From Paracoccus everestensis (lineage in GTDB: Bacteria > Pseudomonadota > Alphaproteobacteria > Rhodobacterales > Rhodobacteraceae), in NCBI RefSeq assembly GCF_021491915.1, contig NZ_CP090836.1, forward strand, positions 2,590,501 through 2,654,500: 64,000 bases of DNA, given 5' to 3'. The stretch's first letter is position 1. Every line of letters starts with the position of its first letter. The notes beneath the pieces were generated by a model. It was given only the letters and a program-made list of their open reading frames with translations. It was not told the DNA's origin and did no database searches. The position numbers were made by a program, and so were the translations under genes. Shown one piece after another: positions 9,035 through 17,954 of this stretch.

Positions 9035-9111
9035 GGCCCCGTGGCTCAACTGGATAGAGCAGCCCCCTCCTAAGGGGCAGGTTACAGGTTCAAGTCCTGT
9101 CGGGGTCACCA
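9035..9111 (+). tRNA. tRNA-Arg (anticodon CCT)
   Basis: Full cloverleaf by eye. The acceptor GGCCCCG pairs with CGGGGTC, the D-stem is GCTC/GAGC, the anticodon stem is GCCCC/GGGGC around loop CTCCTAA, and the T-arm is ACAGG-TTCAAGT-CCTGT. CCA is encoded. The anticodon CCT reads AGG. It lies immediately before the 3' end of the broken MmeI-type gene, 4 bases away. Confidence 0.95.
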
Positions 9112-9115
9112 ACGC

Positions 9116-12088
9116 CTATATCGCGTAACGCCCCTGGCCCAGCGTCCTGGCCTGGCCAAGCGCTGCAAGGCTGTCCAGAAGCGGCTGGACGGTGGCGGCG
9201 CGGGCGCGCCTGAAGTGGCGGGCGACCTGGTCGGGGGTGGCATCGCCCAGGTCGGACAGGGCGGCACGGACGGCGGCGATCTGTTCGGGCAGGGTCTTGG
9301 GCCACAGCGCCTTGTCGGCGGTATCGGCCGCCGCGTCCATGTCCAGTTCGGATTGGCGGCCCTTGGGGGCGGCGGCCTGGCCCGCGGGGTTCTGGTATTC
9401 GGGGCGCAGCCAGCGGACATGGCCCGAGGCCTCCTCGGCCGCGCGGGCGCGGTTCAGATCGACCAGACGGTGCAGCACGTCGTCGTCGGACAGGTCCACG
9501 GGCCAGCCATAGGCGTCGGCCACGGCGGCGTCGATGCGGTCGTGGATGTCGCGCAGGATGCCCACAAGGCCCGCGTCATAGATCTCTTTGTCGCGGTCTT
9601 CGATGCGTTCGCCCGCGCGCAGCTTTTCCAGCACGTTATACATCCCGGTCAGGGTCAGCCGGAGATGCGCGGCCTGCTGCGCCTTCCGATTGGCGTCGAG
9701 TTCCTCGCCCAGGGCGCGGAGCCGGGTTTTCTGCGCCTCGGTCGGATCGGGGAAGGGGAAGGGGTCGAAGCAGCGAGACTTGTTATAGCGTGGGTCGTTG
9801 CCATACCCGAGCCGCCCTCCTGCGGCCAAGGCCCAGACGACATGGATGCGGCTGGAGAGGACAGAGAGCAGGGCGGCGTCGTCAGTGCCAATAACATTTA
9901 TCGTTGCGTCAACAAGCGTAGGGCTTGAAACAAAAGAGAATATGCGGTGCTTTGCGGTGTAAACTGTCGCGATATATCGATTTAGCCCATCAACTGCATC
10001 TCGGACAGCAACAACGTTTTCGCCAAATTGCCACCAGCGTCTTCTGTAGCTTTCACGATTGTTCTGCTGCCTTTCTGGCTTGACGCGGTCTAGGACAACC
10101 TGGAATGCGGCAGGATAGCGTCCTCGCGCTTCTTGTTCTGAAAGATTGAAGAAATCTATCGCCCATAGCTGTCGTGAGTTTGATGTTAGATCGCGTCCAT
10201 TAAGATAAGGTTTGAGGTGTTTGCGGTTTGCGATCGGGTCGCCGCTTTTCAATGATGCAGCTTCTGCTTTGGTTACTAAAAAGCCCTGCCCCATAAGCTG
10301 TGCGCCACGCCCTCCTATCATTCCATTCGCCTTCAGCGCCTTGGCCCCCGCCACATCCGCGCCGATCCGCAGGTTGGAAAAGATCTTCCCCACCTGACCG
10401 GACAGGACCACGTCGCGGCCCTCGGCCCGCTCATTGCCCTTCGCCTCGGATGCGACGGTGAACAGGCGGCCCGGCGCCGATCCCGCCTCGGCCACGGTCA
10501 TGGCGATGCGCACTGCCGCCCCGTCGCCCGCATCGACCCAAGGGTGGTCGGGAATGGCGAAGGCCAGCGACAAGGGTTTCTTGGGGTCGTTCAGATGCGG
10601 TTCCAGCACTTGCCGGTTGAAGGTCTGGCGCAGGGAATTGGTGGTGATCAGCCCCAGCCGCCGGGTCTTGCCCCCGCGCAGGGCCAATGCTGCCTTGTCC
10701 CACCAGAACATCACGAAATCCGCGCTTTCGGGCATCCGGGGATAAGCGCGGCGCAGCGCCTCGGTATAGCCGTCGCCCAGGGCGTCGCGCATCCGGCTGG
10801 CCCCGATGAAGGGCGGGTTGCCGACGATGAAATCCGCCTGCGGCCATGTGGCGGGCCGGGGATTGGTGTAATCCATCACCGCCACCCGCGCCGCCGGATC
10901 GGGCACGGCCTCGCCCGTCACCGGATGGGTGATGGTCGTCGCCCCGTCCCACCGCGTCACCGGCGCCCCCGCCGTGTCCAGCCGGGCCTGGGTGCCGTCC
11001 CAGTCCAGCACGGCGTCGCGGTTTTCGATGTTGCGAAAGTCCTTGAGGATCGGGTCGGAATGGCTGGCGTTGCCATAGGTGCGGAAATGCCATTGCAGAT
11101 AGCCGATCCACAGCACCAGCTCGGCCACGGCGGCAGCCCAGGGGTTCACCTCGATCCCCAGGAACTGGTGCGGATCGACGGTGTGGCCGGTCAGGGCCAG
11201 GGCACCTTGATCCTCGCCCAGGTCGCGCAGCAGGACGATCACCTCGCCTTCCAGGCGCTTCATCAGTTCCAGCGCGACATACAGGAAATTGCCCGACCCG
11301 CAGGCCGGATCCAGCACGGTGACGTTGCACAGCCGCTGGTGGTAATCGCGCACGGTCGCGCGGGCGTCCGCCAGCCTGTCCTGGCCGGCCAGCGTCAAGG
11401 CGGCGGCCTGGATGTCGCGCCATTCCGCGCGCAGGGGCTCGATCACCGTGGGATTCACCAGCCGCTCGACATAGGCGCGGGGCGTGTAATGCGCGCCCAG
11501 CTTGTGCCGCTGGCGCTTGTCCAGGGCGCGTTCCAGAAGGGTGCCGAAGATGGCGGGTTCGACCTCGCGCCAGTTGTGGGACGCGGCCTGGATCAGCAGG
11601 GACAACTGGATCTCGTTCAGGGGAAGCGCGGTCGCGTCCCGGAACAGCCCGCCGTTGAAGCGTTTCAGGTCGCAGGACAGCGCCGGGGAAAACCCGCCCG
11701 CATTCATCGTGGCCCACAGGCTTTGCAGCATGGGCGCCGCGTGTTCGGGATTGCCCCGCCGGTCGCCGAGCAGTTTCGAGAAGGCGCCGTCGGGGATCAG
11801 CTGCACATCCTCGGCGAACATGGTGAACAGGGCGCGCATCAGGAACCGGGCCACCGTGTCGGGCTGATGGCCCTCGGATTCGAAGGACCGGCCCAGTTCC
11901 GCCAGGTGCCCTGCCACCTTGCGCGTCACATCGGCGCTGACCCGCGCGGGATCCAGGCTGGCCGGATCGGTCCAGATCAGCCGCAGCCGGTCACGGGTCT
12001 TGTCGCAGCGCAGGTCGTCCAGCGTGATGCGATAACGGTTGCCATCGGGGAACTGGGTATAGCCCTGCCCTTGGCCGAAAATCCGCAT
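9116..12088 (-). pseudogene. MmeI-type restriction-modification protein, methylase and specificity part (separated from its nuclease)
   Basis: A 990-codon open frame carrying the helical, methyltransferase, target-recognition and C-terminal parts of an MmeI-like type IIL enzyme. It methylates adenine within its recognition site. Motif X is LGAHYTP (about residues 197-203), SAM-binding motif I is VLDPACGSGNFLY (258-270) and catalytic motif IV is NPPF (424-427). In intact family members the preceding nuclease domain is fused in frame. Here the frame begins abruptly at GQGQGYTQFPDG, which normally follows the 'DVGHVIE' strand. That strand is still present upstream but in another frame. Residues about 585-735, the expected target-recognition domain, are encoded by DNA of about 48% GC against 65% or more on both sides. 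An active solitary methylase is possible; an active nuclease is unlikely. Confidence 0.85.
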
Positions 12089-12545
12089 GAACCTCGATCA
12101 CGTGGCCCACGTCCACGATCAGCAGAAAGGGCGGCCAGCCGTCCTCTCACGCCACGGCACGGGCATAGCTGTCGGCCTGTCCACGGGCGCGCAGCATGCT
12201 GTCGTCCCAGCGGCGCGTCCCCCGCAGGCCGTGGCCCTGCCTTTGCGTGGGGGCATCGGGCAGCAGGGTCAACTGGTCGGCGGGGCTGGCGCCGGTGCCC
12301 TGCTTGCCCTCCATCACGAAAGAATGGCGGCGATACAGGTCGATGACACCCCGCGACTGCGTGCCGGTATGGATGAAGGTCACGGGCCGTTCGAAACGGA
12401 AATCGTCGCTTTGCCCGTCCGCCGTGGCGGGCTTGGGCGCATCGACGCCCAGAAGCTGCGTCAGCTCGATGGCGAATTGCTGGAAATTGGCGCGTTCGCT
12501 GCCGCCGGATTTTTGCCAGCGATGGATGAAATCGTCGATCTGCAA
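12089..12545 (-). pseudogene. MmeI-type nuclease domain fragment, N-terminal part of the broken gene
   Basis: From ATG at 12545 the frame encodes 132 residues, ending in TGA at 12147-12149. It matches the normal N-terminus of MmeI-like enzymes. The PD-(D/E)XK catalytic set is intact: D69, then nine residues, then E79-G-K81, the same D-x9-E-x-K spacing as MmeI. Reading through the TGA, the same frame continues with GWPPFLLIVDVGHVIEVHADF, the next conserved block. A frameshift near 12085 (about two bases missing by comparison with the expected reading) then moves the sequence into the methylase frame. Thus one ancestral gene of about 3.4 kb carries two lesions. It starts 64 bases from tRNA-Tyr. 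Confidence 0.85.
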
Positions 12546-12608
12546 TGCATGGCCCCCGCAATGCGGCCAGACAATCGCATGGGAACAATGGCGTCAAGAT
12601 GGGGGGAA

Positions 12609-12692
12609 TGGTGGGCGACCCTGGAATCGAACCAGGCGTGGGTCTCCCCGGCGGAGTTACAGTCCGCTGCCGCACCTTGCAGCACGTCGCCC
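12609..12692 (-). tRNA. tRNA-Tyr (anticodon GTA)
   Basis: On the minus strand the acceptor GGGCGAC pairs with GTCGCCC and CCA is encoded. The anticodon stem is GCGGA/TCCGC around loop CTGTAAC (anticodon GTA). A long variable arm follows, as expected for bacterial tRNA-Tyr. The T-arm is CCTGG-TTCGATT-CCAGG. Total length is 84 bases. Together with tRNA-Arg it brackets the broken restriction-modification gene. Confidence 0.94.
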
Positions 12693-12815
12693 GCCGAGCC
12701 AGTCGGCGTGGGGGGTCATTAGCGGGCGGGGCACGGGGCGTCAAGCGGATTTCCGGGCCTTGCGCAAGGGCCGCAGGACGCGCGATGAAGGGGGCCAGCC
12801 GAAAGGACCCTGCGC

Positions 12816-13619
12816 ATGAGTGATCGACCGGGAAAGCCCAAGAAACCCACCTGGGTGATCGACAAGGAACGTGCCCGCCGCGCGGGGGCCGCGGAAACCG
12901 TGTGGCTGTTCGGCCTGCACGCGGTGCGCGACGCGCTTGCCAATCCCGCGCGCGAAAAGCTGCGGCTGGTGGTGACCCCCAACGCGGTGGACCGCCTGGG
13001 CGACCTGCACGGGATGGAACCCGAGATCACCGACCCCCGGGTCTTCGGCAAGGCCGTGCCCCTGGCCCCCGACAGCGTCCACCAGGGCGCCGCGTTGGAG
13101 GTGCGTCCGCTGAAATGGGGCGGCCTCAGCGACGTGGTGCTGCGCCAGGCGCCCGGCGAACGGCGGCCGCTGCTGGTGGCCCTGGACCGGGTGACCGATC
13201 CCCACAACATCGGCGCCATCCTGCGGTCGGCCGAGGTGTTCGGCGCCCGCGCCGTCATCGCCCCCGCCCGCCATTCCGCCCCCGAAACCGGCGCGCTTGC
13301 CAAGACCGCCTCGGGCGCGCTGGAACGCCAGCCTTATCTGCGCGTGCCCAACCTTGCCGAGGCGCTGTCGCAACTGAAGGGCATGGGCTTTATCCTGATC
13401 GGGCTGGACGGGACCGGCGATGCCCCCCTGCCCGACCTGCTGGAAGGCCTGCCAAGCCGCGCAATCTGCCTGGTCCTGGGGGCCGAAGGGCCGGGAATGC
13501 GCGATCTGACCATGAAAAGCTGCGATCACGTCGCGCGCATTCCCTTTGCGGCCGATTTCGGATCGCTGAACGTGTCGAACGCGGCGGCGGTGGCGCTCTA
13601 TGCGGCCAGCATGGCCTAG
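12816..13619 (+). CDS. rlmB: 23S rRNA (guanosine-2'-O-)-methyltransferase RlmB
   Basis: A 267-residue SpoU/TrmH-family enzyme of RlmB type that 2'-O-methylates G2251 of 23S rRNA. The substrate-binding N-terminal domain holds WLFGLHAVRDAL. The SPOUT knot motifs are DRVTDPHNIGAILRSAEVFGA (motif 1, containing the key Asn and Arg), LVLGAEGPGMR (motif 2) and SLNVSNAAAVALY (motif 3). Length is typical. It is divergent from tRNA-Tyr. Confidence 0.93.
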   Translation: MSDRPGKPKKPTWVIDKERARRAGAAETVWLFGLHAVRDALANPAREKLRLVVTPNAVDRLGDLHGMEPEITDPRVFGKAVPLAPDSVHQGAALEVRPLKWGGLSDVVLRQAPGERRPLLVALDRVTDPHNIGAILRSAEVFGARAVIAPARHSAPETGALAKTASGALERQPYLRVPNLAEALSQLKGMGFILIGLDGTGDAPLPDLLEGLPSRAICLVLGAEGPGMRDLTMKSCDHVARIPFAADFGSLNVSNAAAVALYAASMA

Positions 13620-13713
13620 GGATCACATCCCCGCGACAATCCGCGCGCCGGCGTTGAGAATCGCGGCGGGTGCTGCCAATGAGGCATCCTGCCGCCGGGA
13701 AATTGCCTGATCC

Positions 13714-14118
13714 ATGAAAACGCTGCTTCTCTCGCTGATGCTGACCTTGGCACCTGCCCTGCCGGTCATGGCCCAGGACTGGGCCATCGACGGATTCGAT
13801 GCGGTGGGCTTTCTGGAAAGCGGGCGGCCCATTCCGGGAAGGGGCGACATTTCGACGCTGTGGAAGGGCAAGGTCTGGCATTTCGCGACCGAGGAAAACC
13901 GCAACCGCTTCGAGGCCGATCCGCGCAGCTTCGCCCCGGCGTTTGGCGGGCTTTGCCCGGTTGCGCTGTCCGAAGGGCGACGGGTGGCCGGTGATCCGCA
14001 CCACTTCGTCATTATCGAAAACCGCCTATATCTTGTGGGATCGAACAGGGCAGTCCGCAAGCTGCAGCAAGCGCCGCGCGAGGTTCTGTCCCGGGCCCGA
14101 GAGCGCTGGAAACCCTGA
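13714..14118 (+). CDS. Exported YHS-domain protein
   Basis: A 134-residue protein with a cleavable signal peptide (MKTLLLSLMLTLAPALPVMA, likely cut after AQ or MA). A YHS-like domain follows (AIDGFDAVGFLESGRP, then WHFATEENRNRFEADPRSFAPAFGGLCP). YHS domains are small folds often tied to metal handling in the periplasm; no specific substrate can be assigned. A single cysteine sits in GGLCP. It stands alone between rlmB and a leader region. Confidence 0.8.
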   Translation: MKTLLLSLMLTLAPALPVMAQDWAIDGFDAVGFLESGRPIPGRGDISTLWKGKVWHFATEENRNRFEADPRSFAPAFGGLCPVALSEGRRVAGDPHHFVIIENRLYLVGSNRAVRKLQQAPREVLSRARERWKP

Positions 14119-14195
14119 CGCTTTTTTAGCGGATTTTCATCACGAAATTGCGACATCGCTGGAACTTTTGGGGGGTGTTGCCTATTTACACTGTG

Positions 14196-14285
14196 GAACA
14201 TGACTTGGAACCGTCATGTTCAGATCACTGTCCCTCGTTCCGCGACTTGCGCCCGGCCAGCAATCTGGACCGGGCGCCTTTTATA
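14196..14285 (+). ncRNA. Candidate small RNA or leader with 5' hairpin and terminator
   Basis: A perfect 9-bp hairpin (GAACATGAC with GTCATGTTC, 8-base loop) is followed 30 bases later by a strong GC-rich terminator ending in a T run. There is no open frame of note. It lies in a 211-bp gap between the YHS gene and the CoA-binding gene. It could be an independent sRNA, or an attenuated leader of the downstream gene. I see no promoter that settles this. Confidence 0.35.
14249..14282 (+). terminator. Rho-independent terminator ahead of the CoA-binding gene
   Basis: GCGCCCGG pairs with CCGGGCGC and the inner CCAG pairs with CTGG around a CAAT loop. One unpaired A sits in the stem, and CTTTT follows. 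It ends only about 48 bases before the ATG of the next gene. Confidence 0.75.
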
Positions 14286-14329
14286 TGTAATGGTGCCTAC
14301 AACTTTTGGACGAGGAGGGGAGACCCGTC

Positions 14330-14761
14330 ATGGAAGTCGATTTCAAGGACGACGAAGATATTGCGCGGATTGTCCGCAGCATAAAAGTGATTGCGGTTGT
14401 AGGACTGTCGCCCAATGAGGCACGGCCCAGCTGGGGGGTGGCCCGTTTCCTGCAGGCGAACGGGTATCGTGTCATTCCCGTGAATCCCGGTCAGGCTGGC
14501 GGTATGATCTTGGGGGAAACGGTCTATGCCGGCCTGTCCGATATCCCGAAGTCGGCCCATGTGCAGATGGTGGACGTTTTCCGCAGATCCGAGGCCGTCG
14601 GCCCCATCGTAGACGAGGCCCTGGCCCATCTTCCCGACCTGAAGTCGATCTGGTTGCAACTGGGCATTCGCAACGATGCCGCAGCAGCACGGGCCGAGGC
14701 CAGGGGCATCACGGTCATTCAGGACCGATGCCCCAAGATCGAATTTCCCCGCCACCTTTAG
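14330..14761 (+). CDS. CoA-binding protein (YccU-like)
   Basis: A 143-residue Rossmann-fold CoA-binding-domain protein. The glycine/nucleotide-binding loop is IAVVGLSPNEARPSWGVARFL, followed by YRVIPVNPG and the C-terminal VIQDRCPKIEFPR, all typical of this small family. I chose the ATG at 14330 because GAGGGGAG lies seven bases upstream; an earlier Met at 14306 is less likely. The family resembles the CoA-binding domain of succinyl-CoA synthetase, but its role is not established. Transcription must either start in the short gap after the terminator or read through it. Confidence 0.85.
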   Translation: MEVDFKDDEDIARIVRSIKVIAVVGLSPNEARPSWGVARFLQANGYRVIPVNPGQAGGMILGETVYAGLSDIPKSAHVQMVDVFRRSEAVGPIVDEALAHLPDLKSIWLQLGIRNDAAAARAEARGITVIQDRCPKIEFPRHL

Positions 14762-14771
14762 GCGTCAGAAA

Positions 14772-14803
14772 AAAGGCTCCGGCAATGACCGGGGCCTTTC
14801 CTT
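14772..14803. terminator. Bidirectional terminator between convergent genes
   Basis: AAAGGCTCCGG pairs with CCGGGGCCTTT (11 bp with one mismatch, 6-base loop). T-rich DNA follows on the plus side and an A run on the other side gives a T run for the minus transcript. It serves the CoA-binding gene and the OmpA-family gene. Confidence 0.8.
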
Positions 14804-14804
14804 A

Positions 14805-16901
14805 TTATCGTGCCTGCGCCGTTTGCAGCAGATCGGTGATCCGCCGGACCGCAGCGCGGCGGTTTTCACGCACATCGCCTTCCTGGCGAACCTGCAGGAA
14901 TTGTTCGCCATAGCCTTGCACGACAAGGTTCTCGGGCGGCACCTGGAAATACTCGGACAGTGCCAGGGCCACCGATTCCGCGCGGCGGTCGGACAGCGCC
15001 AGATTTGCCGCATCGGCGCCGACTGTATCGGTATGGCCTTCGATCAGGAACATCTCCTGCGGGTTCTGCGCAACAGCGTCCTGGATCACGCTGCCCAATG
15101 TCGACAGCTGCTTGGCCTGGTCAGGAGAGATCGCCGCCGATCCGGTGTCAAAGGTGATGGCGTCGATCGTGACCGGCGGGACCAGGGCGCGAACCTGGGG
15201 AATGGACCGCACCTGGCCAAGCGTGAAACGGCGGTCGACATTCACTTGCCGTTGCAAGGCTTCGCGCAAGGCCGCCTCGTCCTGGGACACGCCGGTGGCC
15301 GTGACCGGCGCGGGGGCCGGCAGGGTGGACAGATCGACGGGTTCGACCTCGGCCGTGTCGTCGATCAGGCGGGTCTGGGTGCCGTCGGGGGAAACTAGCG
15401 TGCGGCGCAGCACGCGCAGATCGGCATCGCGGATGGTCACGACGCGGCTGCCATCGGCGCGGGTCACGACGGTGCGCGACGATCCGTCATCGAAGTTCTC
15501 GGTCGCCACGGTGGATCCGGGCTGGCGCAGCAGGGCGACCTCGTCCTTGATCACCTCCTGGCTGCCGTCGGCGCGGGTCACCACGACCCGGTCGGGAGCA
15601 CTCAGCGCGACCTGGCGGTTGTTGTTCAGATAGCTTCCGACCGCAACCGCGCCCAGGCCCAGCAGCAGGGCCTTGGCCAAGTCGTTGTTGTCGTCGTCAT
15701 CCTCCTCGCGGGCGGCAGGCTGTTCCCCTTGCGGGGCCAGGGCGTCGCGCAGGCTGGTCGCAAAATCCTCGGACGAGGAGCGGCTGTTTTCCTCGGTGAT
15801 CTCCTGTTCGACGATCTCGCCTTCCTGGTCGTCATCCAGGGCGGCGGCCGTAGAGCCACCGGTTTCCTCGGCGGCCTGCTGGGCGCCTTCAGTCGGGGCC
15901 GCATCCACTTCGGGCGCGGCCTCGGGTGCTGCCTTGGCAGGCTGGCCTGCCGCCTGCTCGCTGGGGGGGGATTCAGGTTCCGCCTGTTCGCGGGCCAAGG
16001 CGTCACGCAACGTATCCTCGTCGGGCGTGGCGGGTGCCGCATCCATCTCGGTCTCGGCTTGGGCGGGTTCATTCTCGGCCTCAGGCGCCGGCTGTTCGCC
16101 CTGCTGTTCAGCCTGGAGCGCCTCACCCAGTGGGTCGCCGCCTTCTGTCTGCGGGGCATCGGCATCTGCCGGGGCCGGTTCGGGACGGTCGGCTTGCTGT
16201 TCGCGGGCAGCGGCGGCCTCGGCTGGGCGTTCCTCGTCTTGCTGCCGGGCCGCATCGGCTGCGGCAGGGCGTTCCCCGCTCTGTTCGCGGGCAGCCTCGA
16301 CCGGGCGTTCGGCCTGGCCCTCGGCCGTTGACTGCTCTTGCTCGGCCTGCCGTTCGGCACGGTCTTGCGCGCGCTGCGACTTGCCTTCCTGATCGGCAGG
16401 GCGTTCGGCCTGCACGGGCCGTTCTTCCTGTTGTTCACGTTCGGCCGGGGCCGGGCGTTCGGCGGATTCAGGCTGTTCCTGGGCCTCCTCCGGCTCGGCC
16501 TCTTGTGCGGCTTCCTGCGGCTCTGGCGCAGCGGCGGGTTCGGCAGCCTCTGCCGGTTTGGCCTGCGGCTCAGGCGCAGGTTCGGGGGCGTCCTTGACCG
16601 GGGCGGGCGCTTCTGGTTCGGCAGGCGCCTCGGTCGGCTCCGGGGCGGGCTGCGGTTCCTCTACCGGAGGTTCGGCTGCTTCGGGGGCAGGTTCCTCGAC
16701 AGGGGCTTCGGCGGCGTCCGGCGCAGGCTCGGCAGGGGCTTCAGCCGCCGGTTCGGCTTGGGTTTCGGCAGGCTGTTCCTGGGCAGGCGGAACGGGCGGC
16801 TGTTCCCCCTCGGCCGGCGCGCCCTGGGCCTGGGCCATTGGCGGCACCAGCAGCGACAGGCAGGCCACGATGGCGGTGGTGTTGTGGATCATGCAGCGCA
16901 T
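14805..16901 (-). CDS. Long Pro/Glu/Ala-rich OmpA-family envelope protein
   Basis: A 698-residue protein starting at Met 16901 behind an AAGGGAA ribosome-binding sequence. A signal peptide (TAIVACLSLLVPPMAQA) is followed by roughly 400 residues of low-complexity Glu/Ala/Pro/Gln sequence with many AEAP and ERPAEA-like units. A short hydrophobic segment comes next (LAKALLLGLGAVAVGSYL). The segment after it repeats 'VVTRADGS' units. The C-terminus is a complete OmpA peptidoglycan-binding domain (ITFDTGSAAISPDQAKQL, EGHTDTVG, LALSDRRAESV, GYGE) with the diaminopimelate-contact Asp and Arg in place. It probably spans from membrane to cell wall. Comparable OmpA proteins are usually far shorter. Confidence 0.85.
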   Translation of the reverse strand: MRCMIHNTTAIVACLSLLVPPMAQAQGAPAEGEQPPVPPAQEQPAETQAEPAAEAPAEPAPDAAEAPVEEPAPEAAEPPVEEPQPAPEPTEAPAEPEAPAPVKDAPEPAPEPQAKPAEAAEPAAAPEPQEAAQEAEPEEAQEQPESAERPAPAEREQQEERPVQAERPADQEGKSQRAQDRAERQAEQEQSTAEGQAERPVEAAREQSGERPAAADAARQQDEERPAEAAAAREQQADRPEPAPADADAPQTEGGDPLGEALQAEQQGEQPAPEAENEPAQAETEMDAAPATPDEDTLRDALAREQAEPESPPSEQAAGQPAKAAPEAAPEVDAAPTEGAQQAAEETGGSTAAALDDDQEGEIVEQEITEENSRSSSEDFATSLRDALAPQGEQPAAREEDDDDNNDLAKALLLGLGAVAVGSYLNNNRQVALSAPDRVVVTRADGSQEVIKDEVALLRQPGSTVATENFDDGSSRTVVTRADGSRVVTIRDADLRVLRRTLVSPDGTQTRLIDDTAEVEPVDLSTLPAPAPVTATGVSQDEAALREALQRQVNVDRRFTLGQVRSIPQVRALVPPVTIDAITFDTGSAAISPDQAKQLSTLGSVIQDAVAQNPQEMFLIEGHTDTVGADAANLALSDRRAESVALALSEYFQVPPENLVVQGYGEQFLQVRQEGDVRENRRAAVRRITDLLQTAQAR

Positions 16902-17013
16902 GGCAATTCCCTTCCCTGGAACGGATTCATCTGTTGAGGATCTAACCGGCGGATGAAGACACGGGTTCCAAACATCAGCGTGACCGCTGGGTGATCGGCG
17001 GAAAGAACCCATG

Positions 17014-17039
17014 AAAAAAGGCGCAGTCGATGCCGCGCC
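17014..17039 (-). terminator. Terminator of the sulfate-assimilation operon
   Basis: On the minus strand GGCGC pairs with GCGCC around a 10-base loop, followed by six T. It lies 25 bases past the fpr stop. Confidence 0.75.
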
Positions 17040-17063
17040 CTTTGTGCTGTTTTGGGATGTGAT

Positions 17064-17906
17064 CTAGACGCCGTCGCCCACGAAGGCCTTTTCGACGACG
17101 AATTCCTTGGGATCCGAATTGGCCCCTTCGCGCAGGCCAAAGCCTTCCAGCACCGCCTTTACGTCGACGTTGAAGGCAAGGCTGCCGCAGACCATGGCGC
17201 GGTCGGTTTCCAGGCTGATCGGCGGCAGGCCCAGATCCGCGAACACCTTGCCCGAGGTCAGGTTGTCGGTGATCCGGCCCATCCGGGGCGAAGCCTCCCG
17301 CGTGGTGGTGGGGTAATAGATCAGCCGGCTGGCGAAATCCTCGCCGTAAATCTCGCCCAGCAGGGGATCGTGCTTCAGGTTTTCCACCAGTTCGCGGCCA
17401 TAGGACAGTTCCTCCGCCGTGCGGCAGGTGTGCATCATCACGACCTGTTCGTACCGCTCGAAGGTCTCGGGGTCGCGCATCAGGCTGGCGAAAGGCGCGA
17501 TGCCGGTGCCGGTCGCCAGGAACCACAGCCGCTTGCCGGGCAGCAGCGCGTCCAGCACCAGCGTGCCCACGGGCTTGGGGCGCAGGATGATCTCGTCCCC
17601 CGGCTTGATGTGCTGCAGCTTCGAGGTCAGCGGCCCGTCCGGCACCTTGATCGAATAGAATTCCAGTTCCTCGTCCCAGTTGGGGCTGGCGATGGAATAA
17701 GCGCGCAGCAACGGCTTGCCGTTGTCGCCCAGCAGCCCGATCATCACGAATTCGCCCGACCGGAATCGCAGGCTGGCGGGCCGCGTCACCCGGAACGAGA
17801 ACAGGCTGTCCGTCCAATGCCTGACCGCCGTCACCGTCTGGGCGTCGGGAAGCGTCTTGGAAACGGTCTTGGGGGCAGCGTCGGCCACGGGAATGTCCAG
17901 GGTCAT
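17064..17906 (-). CDS. fpr: Ferredoxin--NADP(+) reductase
   Basis: A 280-residue FAD enzyme that moves electrons between NADPH and ferredoxin. The FAD-binding motif RAYSIASPNWDEELEFYS lies about residues 69-86, the NADP-binding ATGTGIAPFASLMR about 151-164, and the C-terminal FVVEKAF is typical. It is the last gene of the cys cluster, 48 bases after the DUF934 gene. Its likely job there is to feed reduced ferredoxin or flavin electrons to the sulfite reductase, which has no NADPH-flavoprotein partner here. Confidence 0.92.
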   Translation of the reverse strand: MTLDIPVADAAPKTVSKTLPDAQTVTAVRHWTDSLFSFRVTRPASLRFRSGEFVMIGLLGDNGKPLLRAYSIASPNWDEELEFYSIKVPDGPLTSKLQHIKPGDEIILRPKPVGTLVLDALLPGKRLWFLATGTGIAPFASLMRDPETFERYEQVVMMHTCRTAEELSYGRELVENLKHDPLLGEIYGEDFASRLIYYPTTTREASPRMGRITDNLTSGKVFADLGLPPISLETDRAMVCGSLAFNVDVKAVLEGFGLREGANSDPKEFVVEKAFVGDGV

Positions 17907-17954
17907 GGGAAGTCCTGCTTGTTCTAGTCGATGGGGCGGCGGGGCGAAACCCCT

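Noticed and set aside
15926..16937. Long frames opposite the OmpA-family spacer
   Set aside because: They mirror the low-complexity coding sequence of the real gene and have implausible compositions.
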